A stretch of 64,000 bases of DNA. It comes from Dietzia alimentaria 72. GTDB lineage: Bacteria; Actinomycetota; Actinomycetes; Mycobacteriales; Mycobacteriaceae. Every line of letters begins with the position of its first letter. The stretch's first letter is position 1. This document shows, piece after piece, positions 49,835 through 58,630 of the stretch. A model generated the notes under the pieces. It ran no database searches. It saw only the letters and a list, made by a program, of their open reading frames with translations, and had not been told where the DNA came from. The stretch is taken from positions 223,095 through 287,094 of the forward strand of contig NZ_AGFF01000024.1 of assembly GCF_000226215.1 (NCBI RefSeq), written 5' to 3'. The position numbers and the translations under genes were made by a program.

Positions 49835-50116
49835 GTGACCTCCGACGATCGACGCCCCGCCGACGAATTCGACCCCTGGACACCCGCCGACACCGGGACC
49901 GCCCCCGCGCGACCTCGGCGACGCGGCCTGTTCATGGCGGCGATGGTCATCTTCTTCCTCGGAGTGGCTTTCACCATCATTGCGGCGTCCGCACCGTTCG
50001 TCCTCGGCCGCGACGCCCCCACGCCCCTTTATCTCGCAGCGATCTTCTTCACCCCGCTCGGATTTCTTCTGGGACTGCTATACGCGATTCTCGGCTCCCG
50101 ACCGCCAAAGGTGTGA
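49835..50116 (+). CDS. Two-helix membrane protein, unknown
   Basis: 93 aa from GTG 49835. About 30 polar residues (Asp/Pro/Arg-rich) are followed by two helices at about 32-55 and 64-85. No motif or family recognised. Divergent from cspB. It ends just before the long rpf leader. Confidence 0.7.
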   Translation: MTSDDRRPADEFDPWTPADTGTAPARPRRRGLFMAAMVIFFLGVAFTIIAASAPFVLGRDAPTPLYLAAIFFTPLGFLLGLLYAILGSRPPKV

Positions 50117-50205
50117 CCAACCCCACTCGTCGGCCAACGATGCAGGTAACGAGCAGATAACGACCCCTAACGTGATAGTGCAACGTCCCCTTTTATTTCA
50201 GAATG

Positions 50206-51091
<886 letters not shown>

Positions 51092-51126
51092 CATTCGGTC
51101 CCTTGCGACCGGTCGGAAAGACCAGC

Positions 51127-51168
51127 AGAAAGGGCCGCCACTCCCTCCGGGGAATGGCGGCCCTTTCT
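51127..51168. terminator. rpf terminator
   Basis: A 19-bp stem with one mismatch (arms 51127-51145 and 51150-51168) around a short loop; an A-rich left base and TTTCT end make it function on either strand. It separates rpf from a small convergent gene. Confidence 0.85.
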
Positions 51169-51185
51169 CGTTGCCTGAGCTGCGC

Positions 51186-51386
51186 TCAGCGGGACCGGAC
51201 GGTCCTGTTGACGACCGTCACCGGGTGGATGTAGCCGAGCCGCTCCTGCGGGAGCGGGAAACGCTCCTCGCCGAAGGGAGACAGGCCTCCCGCGACGAGC
51301 GCAGCGAGTTCGGTCACCGGGTGCTCGCCGAACGAGGCGTCGGGCCATCCCGGGTTGTCATAGGTCAGTTTCTTCTTGGCAGCCAC
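51186..51386 (-). CDS. Small conserved actinobacterial protein
   Basis: 66 aa from GTG at 51386. Begins MAAKKKLTYDNPGWPDASFGEHPVT and is compact, with no membrane segment or catalytic motif. It lies between rpf and the helicase-associated gene, in the position of the small protein found there in mycobacteria. Codon use is like the neighbours. Function unknown. Confidence 0.72.
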   Translation of the reverse strand: MAAKKKLTYDNPGWPDASFGEHPVTELAALVAGGLSPFGEERFPLPQERLGYIHPVTVVNRTVRSR

Positions 51387-51489
51387 GTGCGTAGTCTCTC
51401 ACCTTCGGCCCGATCCGTCAGCAACTGGGTCGGATACCACCCATACCGGTGCTCGCGCCGGCGCGATTCTCACTAGGCTGGGGCAGATC

Positions 51490-53820
51490 ATGCCGACCTC
51501 CCGTGCCCCCTCCCGCCCTGCCACCGGCGGCGAGCCGGATTTCCCCGCCTGGCTGGCCGGGTTGTCCGACGAATCGCTCGTCCGACTGTGCGAGCAGCGC
51601 CCGGATGTGGCCACCCCTCCCCCTGCCACGTTGGACGTCCTCGCCTCGCGACTGCGACTGCCGGCGTCCACGGCTCGGGCGACGGGGTCCCTCACATGGC
51701 CGGAACTGCTGGTCCTGGCCACCGCTTCGGTGTTGGGTGCAGACTCCGGAGCCGTTCCGCTGGTCGCGGTGTCCGACCGTCTGGGAGTCAGCCACGGCGA
51801 GCCGGTCTTCGCGGTCGCCGTGGCACGTCTTCGCGATCTCGCGCTGTTCTGGGGCGAGAGCACCCATGCTCGTATCGTGCCCGTCACGGCGGCGGCCGTC
51901 GCAGCGGCGCCGGTTGTGGCTCCCCACCCCGGCGAGCCGTCGGGCGCCGACCTCGAGGTCGCGTGGGACGGCCTCTCGGAAACTGCCGTCGGGGTGCTCG
52001 GTGCGATCGCCCGCGGCCGAAAGCCCGTCGGAGCGCTCGGGCCGGGTGCATCAGAATCGGTACGTGCCGCGGCCTCGGAACTGTCGGAGGCGGGTCTGGC
52101 CGAGGTGACGGGGGACCACGACGGCGAGGTGGTCATCCCCCGCGCTCATGCACTCGACCGCGCCCGCCACGGCCCCCGTGCCGCGGGGTCCAGCCTGCTC
52201 CACGCCCCCGCATGGGCTGCCGCCCGCTCCACCAGGTCACGAACGGACGCGTCCGGCGGCGTCGCGGCGCTCGACCTGCTGCACCGCTGCGACTCTGTAC
52301 TGAGCGCTCTCTCCCTGGCCCCGGCAGCCACCCTCAAGGCCGGTGGTGTGGGGGTTCGCGAACTCCGGAGGGTGGCGCGCGCCGCGGCGCTGGACGAGGC
52401 CGAACTCCCCCTCCTGCTCGAAGTCCTCGCCGCAGCCGGATTGGTCGCCCTGGGCGACTCCGACGTAGGCGACGTGGCCTACGACTCCGCCTGGGCGCCC
52501 ACCGAGAACGCCGACGTGTGGTCGACCCGGGAGCCCGCGCGGCGCTGGGCCGAGCTCGTGTCTGCCTGGTGGACGATGCCCCGCACCCCCTGGCGGGTCG
52601 GTACGCCGATAGAAGGCGGCGGGACCGTTCCGGCACTAGGTGAGGTCGCCGGCCCGCCCGGACCGAGCGAACGGGTGCGGGTGTTCAAGGCCCTGACGGA
52701 GCTGGATCCCACCGCGCAGCCGGACGCCACCCAGTTGGCTGAGGTGGTGCGTTGGTTCTCGCCGATCTGGTTCTCCCGCACCGGCGCGGCGCCGATCTCT
52801 GAGACCGTGGCCGAGGCTCGGAAGATGGGGCTCGTCGTCGGCACCGTTGCTACGAGCGCGGCCAGGTACCTGGCCGCCGCCACCCGCGAGGCCGGCTCCC
52901 CGGCTCCCGATGCCGATGGCCTCGAGTCACTCCTCGTCGACGCGCTGCCCGAGCCGGTCTCCGAGGTGATCGTCCAGGCGGACCTGACGATCCTCGCCCC
53001 CGGCCCGCTCGTGCCGGAACTGGCCGCCGACTTCGCTCTGATCGCCGACGTGGAGTCGGCGGGCGCCGCCACCACCTACCGCGTCTCCGAGAACTCGCTC
53101 CGCCGTGCACTCGACTCGGGCCGGACAGCCGCAGGGATCCGGGATCTCCTCGCCCGCACGTCGACCACGCCGGTCCCGCAGTCGCTGGATTACCTCATCG
53201 AGGACGTGGCCCGCCGGCACGGACGACTGCGGGTGGGTACTGCCCTGTCTTTCGTGCGCTGCGACGACCCGTCGCTCGTAGCCCAGGTTATGGGCTCACC
53301 GGTTGCCGAGAGCAGTGCGCTCCGGTCGATCGCTCCTACCGTCCTCATCTCCCAGGCACGACCGCTGGACCTGGTCGAGGCATTGCGTGAACACGGCTTC
53401 GCGCCCGTTGTCGAGGACACCACCGGAGCCGTGGTGGCACTGTCCCGCCCCGTCGCGCGGGTCAGGGCCGTCTCCCCCACCCGTGCGCCCCGGATTCCCA
53501 CCCGTGCGCCGAGCAGCTCCGAACTGCGAGCAGCCGTTACCGCCATGCGCGCGGCCGACCGCGTCCGCTCAGCGCGTGGCAAATCCGGCGGCGGCTACAC
53601 CGGCGAGGCCGCAATCGCCCGCCTCCATGAGGCAGCGAGCACGGGCACCGCTGTGACCGTCTCTGTGGTGGACGCCCAGGGCCGCTCCACCTCGCGACTC
53701 CTCGTCCCCGCCACTGTCGCCGGCGGCCGTATCGAGGGCATCGAACCGGACTCGGCCGAGCCCGTCGTCCTCCCCCTCCACCGGGTCATCTCCGTCTCCG
53801 ACGTCGACCCCACCCGCTGA
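51490..53820 (+). CDS. Helicase-associated protein, XPB partner candidate
   Basis: 776 aa from ATG 51490. A TAGGCT box lies 10 nt upstream, so the leader is only a few bases. The first 150 residues (FPAWLAGLSDESLVRLCEQRPDVATP) and several helical repeats resemble winged-helix units (WDGLSETAVGVLGAIARG, GVRELRRVARAAALDE). The later part, with VIVQADLTILAPGPL and the segment YRVSENSLRRALDSGRTA, matches the helicase C-terminal-associated proteins found beside XPB in actinobacteria (Rv0862c type). A Ser/Arg/Pro linker precedes a C-terminal beta-rich WYL-like part at about 720-776. No helicase motif of its own. Confidence 0.78.
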   Translation: MPTSRAPSRPATGGEPDFPAWLAGLSDESLVRLCEQRPDVATPPPATLDVLASRLRLPASTARATGSLTWPELLVLATASVLGADSGAVPLVAVSDRLGVSHGEPVFAVAVARLRDLALFWGESTHARIVPVTAAAVAAAPVVAPHPGEPSGADLEVAWDGLSETAVGVLGAIARGRKPVGALGPGASESVRAAASELSEAGLAEVTGDHDGEVVIPRAHALDRARHGPRAAGSSLLHAPAWAAARSTRSRTDASGGVAALDLLHRCDSVLSALSLAPAATLKAGGVGVRELRRVARAAALDEAELPLLLEVLAAAGLVALGDSDVGDVAYDSAWAPTENADVWSTREPARRWAELVSAWWTMPRTPWRVGTPIEGGGTVPALGEVAGPPGPSERVRVFKALTELDPTAQPDATQLAEVVRWFSPIWFSRTGAAPISETVAEARKMGLVVGTVATSAARYLAAATREAGSPAPDADGLESLLVDALPEPVSEVIVQADLTILAPGPLVPELAADFALIADVESAGAATTYRVSENSLRRALDSGRTAAGIRDLLARTSTTPVPQSLDYLIEDVARRHGRLRVGTALSFVRCDDPSLVAQVMGSPVAESSALRSIAPTVLISQARPLDLVEALREHGFAPVVEDTTGAVVALSRPVARVRAVSPTRAPRIPTRAPSSSELRAAVTAMRAADRVRSARGKSGGGYTGEAAIARLHEAASTGTAVTVSVVDAQGRSTSRLLVPATVAGGRIEGIEPDSAEPVVLPLHRVISVSDVDPTR

Positions 53821-53913
53821 GACCACCCACGCCCCGACCCCGTCACACGAATTCCAGGACAATGGACGGTCGGGTCACACGCGAACCCGGTGAGAACCTC
53901 GAGGAGGACCGAA

Positions 53914-55581
53914 GTGAGTGGTGGACCACTGATCGTCCAGTCCGACAAGACCGTGTTGCTGGAGATCGACCACGAGCAGGCCGGTGACGCACGCCAGGCT
54001 CTGGCGCCGTTCGCCGAGCTCGAACGCGCCCCGGAACACGTCCACACCTACCGGATCACGCCGCTGGCACTATGGAACGCCCGCGCTGCGGGCCACGACG
54101 CCGAGCAGGTCGTCGACGTGCTCATCAAGTTCTCCCGCTTCCCCGTGCCGCAGCCGCTGCTCGTCGATATCGCAGATACCATGGACCGCTACGGCCGCCT
54201 GCAACTGGTCAAGAGTCCCGTCCACGGGCTGACCCTGGTCTCGCTGGACTCCGCCGTGCTGGCCGAGGTCCGGCGACATAAGAAGATCGCCCCGATGCTT
54301 GGCGCGGACATCGACGCCGACACAGTGATCGTGCACCCATCTGAGCGCGGCCGGCTCAAGCAGGAACTACTCAAGGTGGGCTGGCCGGCCGACGACCTCG
54401 CCGGGTATGTCGACGGCGAGGCCCACGACATCGCACTGTCCACCGAAGGCGAGCAGTGGGAACTGCGCGACTACCAGCAGATGGCCACCGACTCGTTCTG
54501 GGCCGGCGGCTCGGGCGTCGTCGTACTCCCGTGCGGTGCGGGCAAGACCATGGTCGGCGCGGCCGCGATGGCCAGGGCCAAGGCCACCACGCTGATCCTG
54601 GTAACCAACACCGTCGCCGGACGCCAGTGGAAGCGCGAGCTCCTCGCCCGCACCACGCTGACCGAAGACGAGATCGGCGAGTACTCCGGAGAGCGCAAAG
54701 AAATCCGTCCCGTCACCATCGCCACCTATCAGGTGGTCACCCGCAAGACCAAGGGCGTGCACCGGGCACTCGAGCTGTTTGACTCCCAGGACTGGGGCCT
54801 GATGATCTACGACGAGGTGCATCTGCTGCCCGCGCCCGTGTTCCGCATGACCGCGGACCTGCAGTCCCGACGTCGGCTCGGACTCACCGCCACACTCGTG
54901 CGCGAAGACGGACGCGAGGGTGACGTGTTCTCCCTCATCGGCCCCAAGCGCTACGACGCCCCGTGGAAGGACATCGAGGCGCAGGGCTGGATCGCACCCG
55001 CCGACTGCGTGGAGGTGAGGGTCACCCTGACCGAGAACGAGCGGATGCTCTACGCCACCGCCGAGGCGGAGGACAAGTACAAGCTGTGCTCAACCGCCCG
55101 GACCAAGATCCCCGTGGTCAAGAAGATCCTGGCCCGGCACGCCGGCGCACCGACCCTGGTGATCGGCGCCTACCTCGACCAGCTCGAGGAGCTCGGTGCG
55201 GAACTCGACGCGCCCGTCATCCAGGGCTCCACGTCGAATAAGGAGCGGGAGAAACTGTTCAACGCCTTCCGCGCCGGGGAGATTTCCACTCTCGTGGTGT
55301 CCAAGGTCGCCAACTTCTCCATCGACCTACCAGAAGCCAGCGTCGCCGTGCAGGTGTCGGGGACGTTCGGCTCACGGCAGGAGGAGGCACAGCGGCTCGG
55401 TCGGCTCCTCCGGCCCAAGCACGATGGAGGGCAGGCCCACTTCTACTCGGTGGTCTCCCGCGACACTCTCGACGCGGAATACGCCGCACACCGCCAGCGC
55501 TTCCTCGCCGAACAGGGGTACGCGTACCGCATCGTCGACGCCGACGACCTGCTGGGGCCGCCGATCCCCGAGGTCGGCTGA
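53914..55581 (+). CDS. xpb: Bacterial XPB-type DNA helicase
   Basis: 555 aa from GTG 53914, with AGGAGG 6 nt upstream; the ATG at 53890 lies before this ribosome site. An N-terminal damage-recognition-like region of about 180 residues leads to the SF2 core: Q-type ELRDYQQMA, Walker A PCGAGKTMVG, DEVH box YDEVHLLP, and LTATLVREDGREG, which holds the RED motif of XPB. Motifs V/VI are in VVSKVANFSIDLPEA and EEAQRLGRLLRPK. 3'-5' DNA unwinding in repair or transcription is expected. It follows the helicase-associated gene by 93 nt. Confidence 0.94.
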   Translation: MSGGPLIVQSDKTVLLEIDHEQAGDARQALAPFAELERAPEHVHTYRITPLALWNARAAGHDAEQVVDVLIKFSRFPVPQPLLVDIADTMDRYGRLQLVKSPVHGLTLVSLDSAVLAEVRRHKKIAPMLGADIDADTVIVHPSERGRLKQELLKVGWPADDLAGYVDGEAHDIALSTEGEQWELRDYQQMATDSFWAGGSGVVVLPCGAGKTMVGAAAMARAKATTLILVTNTVAGRQWKRELLARTTLTEDEIGEYSGERKEIRPVTIATYQVVTRKTKGVHRALELFDSQDWGLMIYDEVHLLPAPVFRMTADLQSRRRLGLTATLVREDGREGDVFSLIGPKRYDAPWKDIEAQGWIAPADCVEVRVTLTENERMLYATAEAEDKYKLCSTARTKIPVVKKILARHAGAPTLVIGAYLDQLEELGAELDAPVIQGSTSNKEREKLFNAFRAGEISTLVVSKVANFSIDLPEASVAVQVSGTFGSRQEEAQRLGRLLRPKHDGGQAHFYSVVSRDTLDAEYAAHRQRFLAEQGYAYRIVDADDLLGPPIPEVG

Positions 55582-55599
55582 GCCTGGGATACTGGGCCC

Positions 55600-56286
55600 A
55601 TGGCCGCCGATCGCACCCCCCGTGCCCCGCACGAGCAATACCGACTCGCCGATATCCCCGTTGACGACGCCTGGGTCCGCAAGCACAACGAGAGCCTGTC
55701 CGAGATCCGGCGTCTCCAGTGGTCGGCGGGACTCCTGGGCGTGATCGTGCTCGCCGCCGGTGTCGCCGTGCTGGTAGGGTCCGGGTTCGCCGCATGGGGA
55801 TGGATAGTCGCTGTGATGGCTGGGGCGTTCGCACTCGGATCCCTGGCGATGGTCGCCTACATCCCCCGCAAGATGGGCTCCATGCAGCACACGTACGCCA
55901 CCTCAGAGCTGGTCCCCGCCATGATCGCGGAGGTTCGCCCGCGCGGTATGACCCTGCTGGCACTGGTCGACAGGACCGTCGACCGTTCCGCCGGCAAACT
56001 GCCGGCGCTCGTCGCCCGCAACTGCGGGCAGATCCCCGGTCACGAGCCGCGGGTGGGCGAACGAATCCCATGTGTTGCAGTGGTCGGCAACCGCAGTGCG
56101 CGCGGCAAGGACAACCTCTACCAATTCATCTCCCCGTTGCCGATCGCCTGGGCGACGCCGGACAAAGCCGCCAGGCGCCGCCTGGAGAAAGAGATCCCCG
56201 CCGGCGAGTGGGAGCGGCTGCGGCAGAACCTCGACCGCGTCGCCGAGGTCACCGCCCTTCCGACAGGCCTACTCCCGCTCGACTGA
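55600..56286 (+). CDS. DUF3239-like membrane protein
   Basis: 228 aa. The first about 40 residues are polar, then two helices at about 42-65 and 68-90. The remaining soluble domain includes ATSELVPAMIAEVRPRG and GERIPCVAVVGNR and ends in a basic-acidic helix. Resembles DUF3239 proteins of mycolate actinobacteria. A GATACT box lies 6 nt before the ATG (relaxed leaderless type). The 3' end overlaps the convergent hemD-like remnant by 18 nt. Function unknown. Confidence 0.75.
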   Translation: MAADRTPRAPHEQYRLADIPVDDAWVRKHNESLSEIRRLQWSAGLLGVIVLAAGVAVLVGSGFAAWGWIVAVMAGAFALGSLAMVAYIPRKMGSMQHTYATSELVPAMIAEVRPRGMTLLALVDRTVDRSAGKLPALVARNCGQIPGHEPRVGERIPCVAVVGNRSARGKDNLYQFISPLPIAWATPDKAARRRLEKEIPAGEWERLRQNLDRVAEVTALPTGLLPLD

Positions 56287-57110
56287 GTCGCTGAGCACCG
56301 CTGTCGCGTGCTTCATCAGGGAGCCGAGCCGCATCCGATCGGGGCAGCTCACCCTCACATCGAGTTCCACCAGAGGTTCAGCGGTGACCGGGCCGACGCA
56401 CAACGCCACCACGGGACCGCGGAGAGCCTGCAGCAGCTCGTCGTGCACTCCGATGGCCCGCGCGCGTTCGAGAACGGCAACCACCGCGGGGGCCGAGGTG
56501 AAGGTCACGCCGTCCACCGCACCGCGCGCGATGGTGCGCACGAGGTCGTCGAGGGCCTCCAGGTTGTCGGGGAGTTCCCAGCGGTAGATCGGCAACTCCA
56601 CCACGTCGGCTCCGGCCTCTCGCAAGCCGTCGAGCAGCGGCGACATCGGGTTCCAGTGCGAGCCGGTCCCCTGCACCTGGACGCCCACGGTGAGCCCGTC
56701 GACCCCGCGCGCGAGCAGCATCTCAAGCAACTCGGGGCTGGCCTCGCTGGCCGCCGACGCGCATTCACGTAGCCCCGCGCCGCGCAGTGCCCCGGTCGTC
56801 TTGGGCCCACGCGGTTCGCCACACCCCACTGCTCGCAAATCTCGAGCCACCAGCGCACGCCTGCCGCCGTGGTGAGGACCATCAAGTCCGCGGGAGCGTT
56901 GAGCAGTCGGTCGGTGGCGGCCCGCACGAGCGTGTCCTCGGCGAGGTGGATGGTGCTGATCGCGGGGGCGTGCAGAACGGTTGCCCCGCGCCGCTCGAGG
57001 ATGGTGCGCTGCTCCTCGGCGCGCCGAGCGGCGGTCACCGCCACGGTGCGGCCGCGAAGTGGCTGCTCGGCCGGGCGTGCGGATTTGGAGGAGGTGTCGT
57101 CGTCGGTCAC
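56269..57110 (-). pseudogene. Uroporphyrinogen-III synthase family gene, broken by frameshift/deletion
   Basis: Two reading frames together cover one HemD-family protein. Frame A starts at GTG 57110 and runs to about 56828 (LRGRTVAVTAARRAEEQRTI, then VLTTAAGVRWWLEICEQWG). Frame B continues to the stop at 56269 (RGPKTTGALRGAGLREC, VDGVTFTSAPAVVAVLERAR, and the final CPDRMRLGSLMKH, all hallmarks of the mycobacterial Rv0260c-type enzyme). Between WG and RGPK, relatives have about 18 residues (family spacing from memory); here only about 20 nt remain, suggesting loss of about 37 nt and a shift of frame. No response-regulator domain follows. A sequencing error cannot be excluded. Confidence 0.78.
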
Positions 57111-57251
57111 TCCCCCATGATGGCCGACCTCGGCGCCGAAGTCGCCTCGCCCTGCGCCGGAGCCGCCGCGCCCGGGGCCGGGTGTATGGTCTCGGGCCGT
57201 TACGCTGGTGGCCTGCCGAACTGCACTCCTTCCCGGCCGAAAGGATCCGCC

Positions 57252-58406
57252 GTGCCGTTTCCCCTCGATGTTCCCGAATCCGTGCTTCGCAACCGGCGGA
57301 GCGAGAAGTGGCAGGCCCACCCGGAGGCCGTGCTGCCGCTGTTCGTGGCGGAGACCGATGTCCTATTGGCGCCGGCCGTACAGGAGCGACTGGTCGCCGC
57401 GGTAGAGGTCGGCGACACGGGGTACTTCACGGAAATCGAACGGTTCGCCGGGGTGTGCGCTCGCTATTACTCCCGGTTCGGGTTCGACGTGCCCGAGGAG
57501 TCGGTCGTCCCGGTGAATGATGTGGGCGTGGGCGTGCGCGAGACCCTTGCACGGGTACTGCCAGCCGGGGCAGGGGTTGTCTACACCCCGCCTGTTTACA
57601 TGCCGTTCGCGCCGTGGATCCGGCGTGTGGGGATGTCCCCGGTGGCGGTGCCGTTGATCGACCACGACGGCGAGGACCCGCGGTTGGACCTGCCGGGCAT
57701 CGAGCGTGCGCTCGCGGAGGGTGCGCGGGGTGTGTTGCTCAGCCACCCGCACAACCCCACTGGCGTGCTGCACTCAAATGCAGAACTCGCCGCGCTCGCC
57801 GACTTGGTGGCGGGATATGACGACGCTGTGGTGGTCTCGGACGAGATCTGGGCCCCGCTGTCCATGCCCGGGGTCGACTTCCACTCGTTTCTCGCCGCCT
57901 CCGACACCGCCCGCGAGGTCGGTCTGGTCGTGTCGTCGGCGTCCAAGGCGTTCAATCTCGCTGGTCTCAAGTGCGCGTTCGTTATCAACGGCAACCCCGC
58001 GAAGTTCGAGGTCCGGCGATCGGCGTTGTCCGGCGCGGTGGGACACTTCGGCGCTCTGGCCGGGGAGGCGGCACTAGTGGACTCCCTCGACTGGCTGGAA
58101 GACATGCGGTCGGCGCTGGCGTCCAACCTCGATCTTATGGAAGCACTTCTCGCCGAGCACCTGCCCCGCGCACGCTGGCGCCGGCCGGACGCCGGTTTCG
58201 TCGCCTGGATCGACCTGCGCGGGTACTCCGGACTTGGCGACGACCCTGCCAAGGCCTTCCTTGACGCTGGCCAGGTGGCGCTGAGCCCCGGACCCGCTTT
58301 CGGACCGCAGGGTAAGGGCTTCGCGCGAGTGAACTTCGCTTGCTCGGAGGAGATCCTCACCGAGGCTTTCAAGCGGATGGGCCGCGTCGCGGCCGCCGAC
58401 GGCTGA
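57252..58406 (+). CDS. PLP aminotransferase, PatB/MalY-type C-S lyase
   Basis: 384 aa fold-type-I PLP enzyme. Start GTG 57252 has AAAGGA 6-7 nt upstream; the frame extends further upstream but only as antisense of the hemD remnant. It begins with a PatB-like segment RRSEKWQAHPEAVLPLFVAE. Substrate/PLP motifs: SHPHNPTGVLHS, DEIWAPLSMPG, and the PLP lysine in SSASKAFNLAGLK. Family members cleave cystathionine or act as aminotransferases; the exact reaction is open. A strong hairpin follows at 58451. Confidence 0.9.
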   Translation: MPFPLDVPESVLRNRRSEKWQAHPEAVLPLFVAETDVLLAPAVQERLVAAVEVGDTGYFTEIERFAGVCARYYSRFGFDVPEESVVPVNDVGVGVRETLARVLPAGAGVVYTPPVYMPFAPWIRRVGMSPVAVPLIDHDGEDPRLDLPGIERALAEGARGVLLSHPHNPTGVLHSNAELAALADLVAGYDDAVVVSDEIWAPLSMPGVDFHSFLAASDTAREVGLVVSSASKAFNLAGLKCAFVINGNPAKFEVRRSALSGAVGHFGALAGEAALVDSLDWLEDMRSALASNLDLMEALLAEHLPRARWRRPDAGFVAWIDLRGYSGLGDDPAKAFLDAGQVALSPGPAFGPQGKGFARVNFACSEEILTEAFKRMGRVAAADG

Positions 58407-58450
58407 GGCCGGGCACCCACCCCGGCGGTTGGGCGTACTCACAACCGATC

Positions 58451-58503
58451 TTGTCGTCACCACTGCGACGACACGCCAGGCCGCACCGCAGTGGTGACGA
58501 CAA
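58451..58503. terminator. Bidirectional terminator between the aminotransferase gene and fadB
   Basis: TTGTCGTCACCACTGCG (58451-58467) pairs perfectly with 58487-58503 (17 bp, 19-nt loop) between two convergent genes. The rest of the 224-nt gap has no gene. Confidence 0.82.
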
Positions 58504-58630
58504 AACCTGACCGCCGAATAGGCCTGAAGCTGGTCATCCGAGCCCTGCCCCACATGCCGTTCCGCCCCAGACCGCCGACGGCGGCCGCCCCGGGTATCCG
58601 GAACGACCGCCGTGTGCGCGGGTACAGGGG

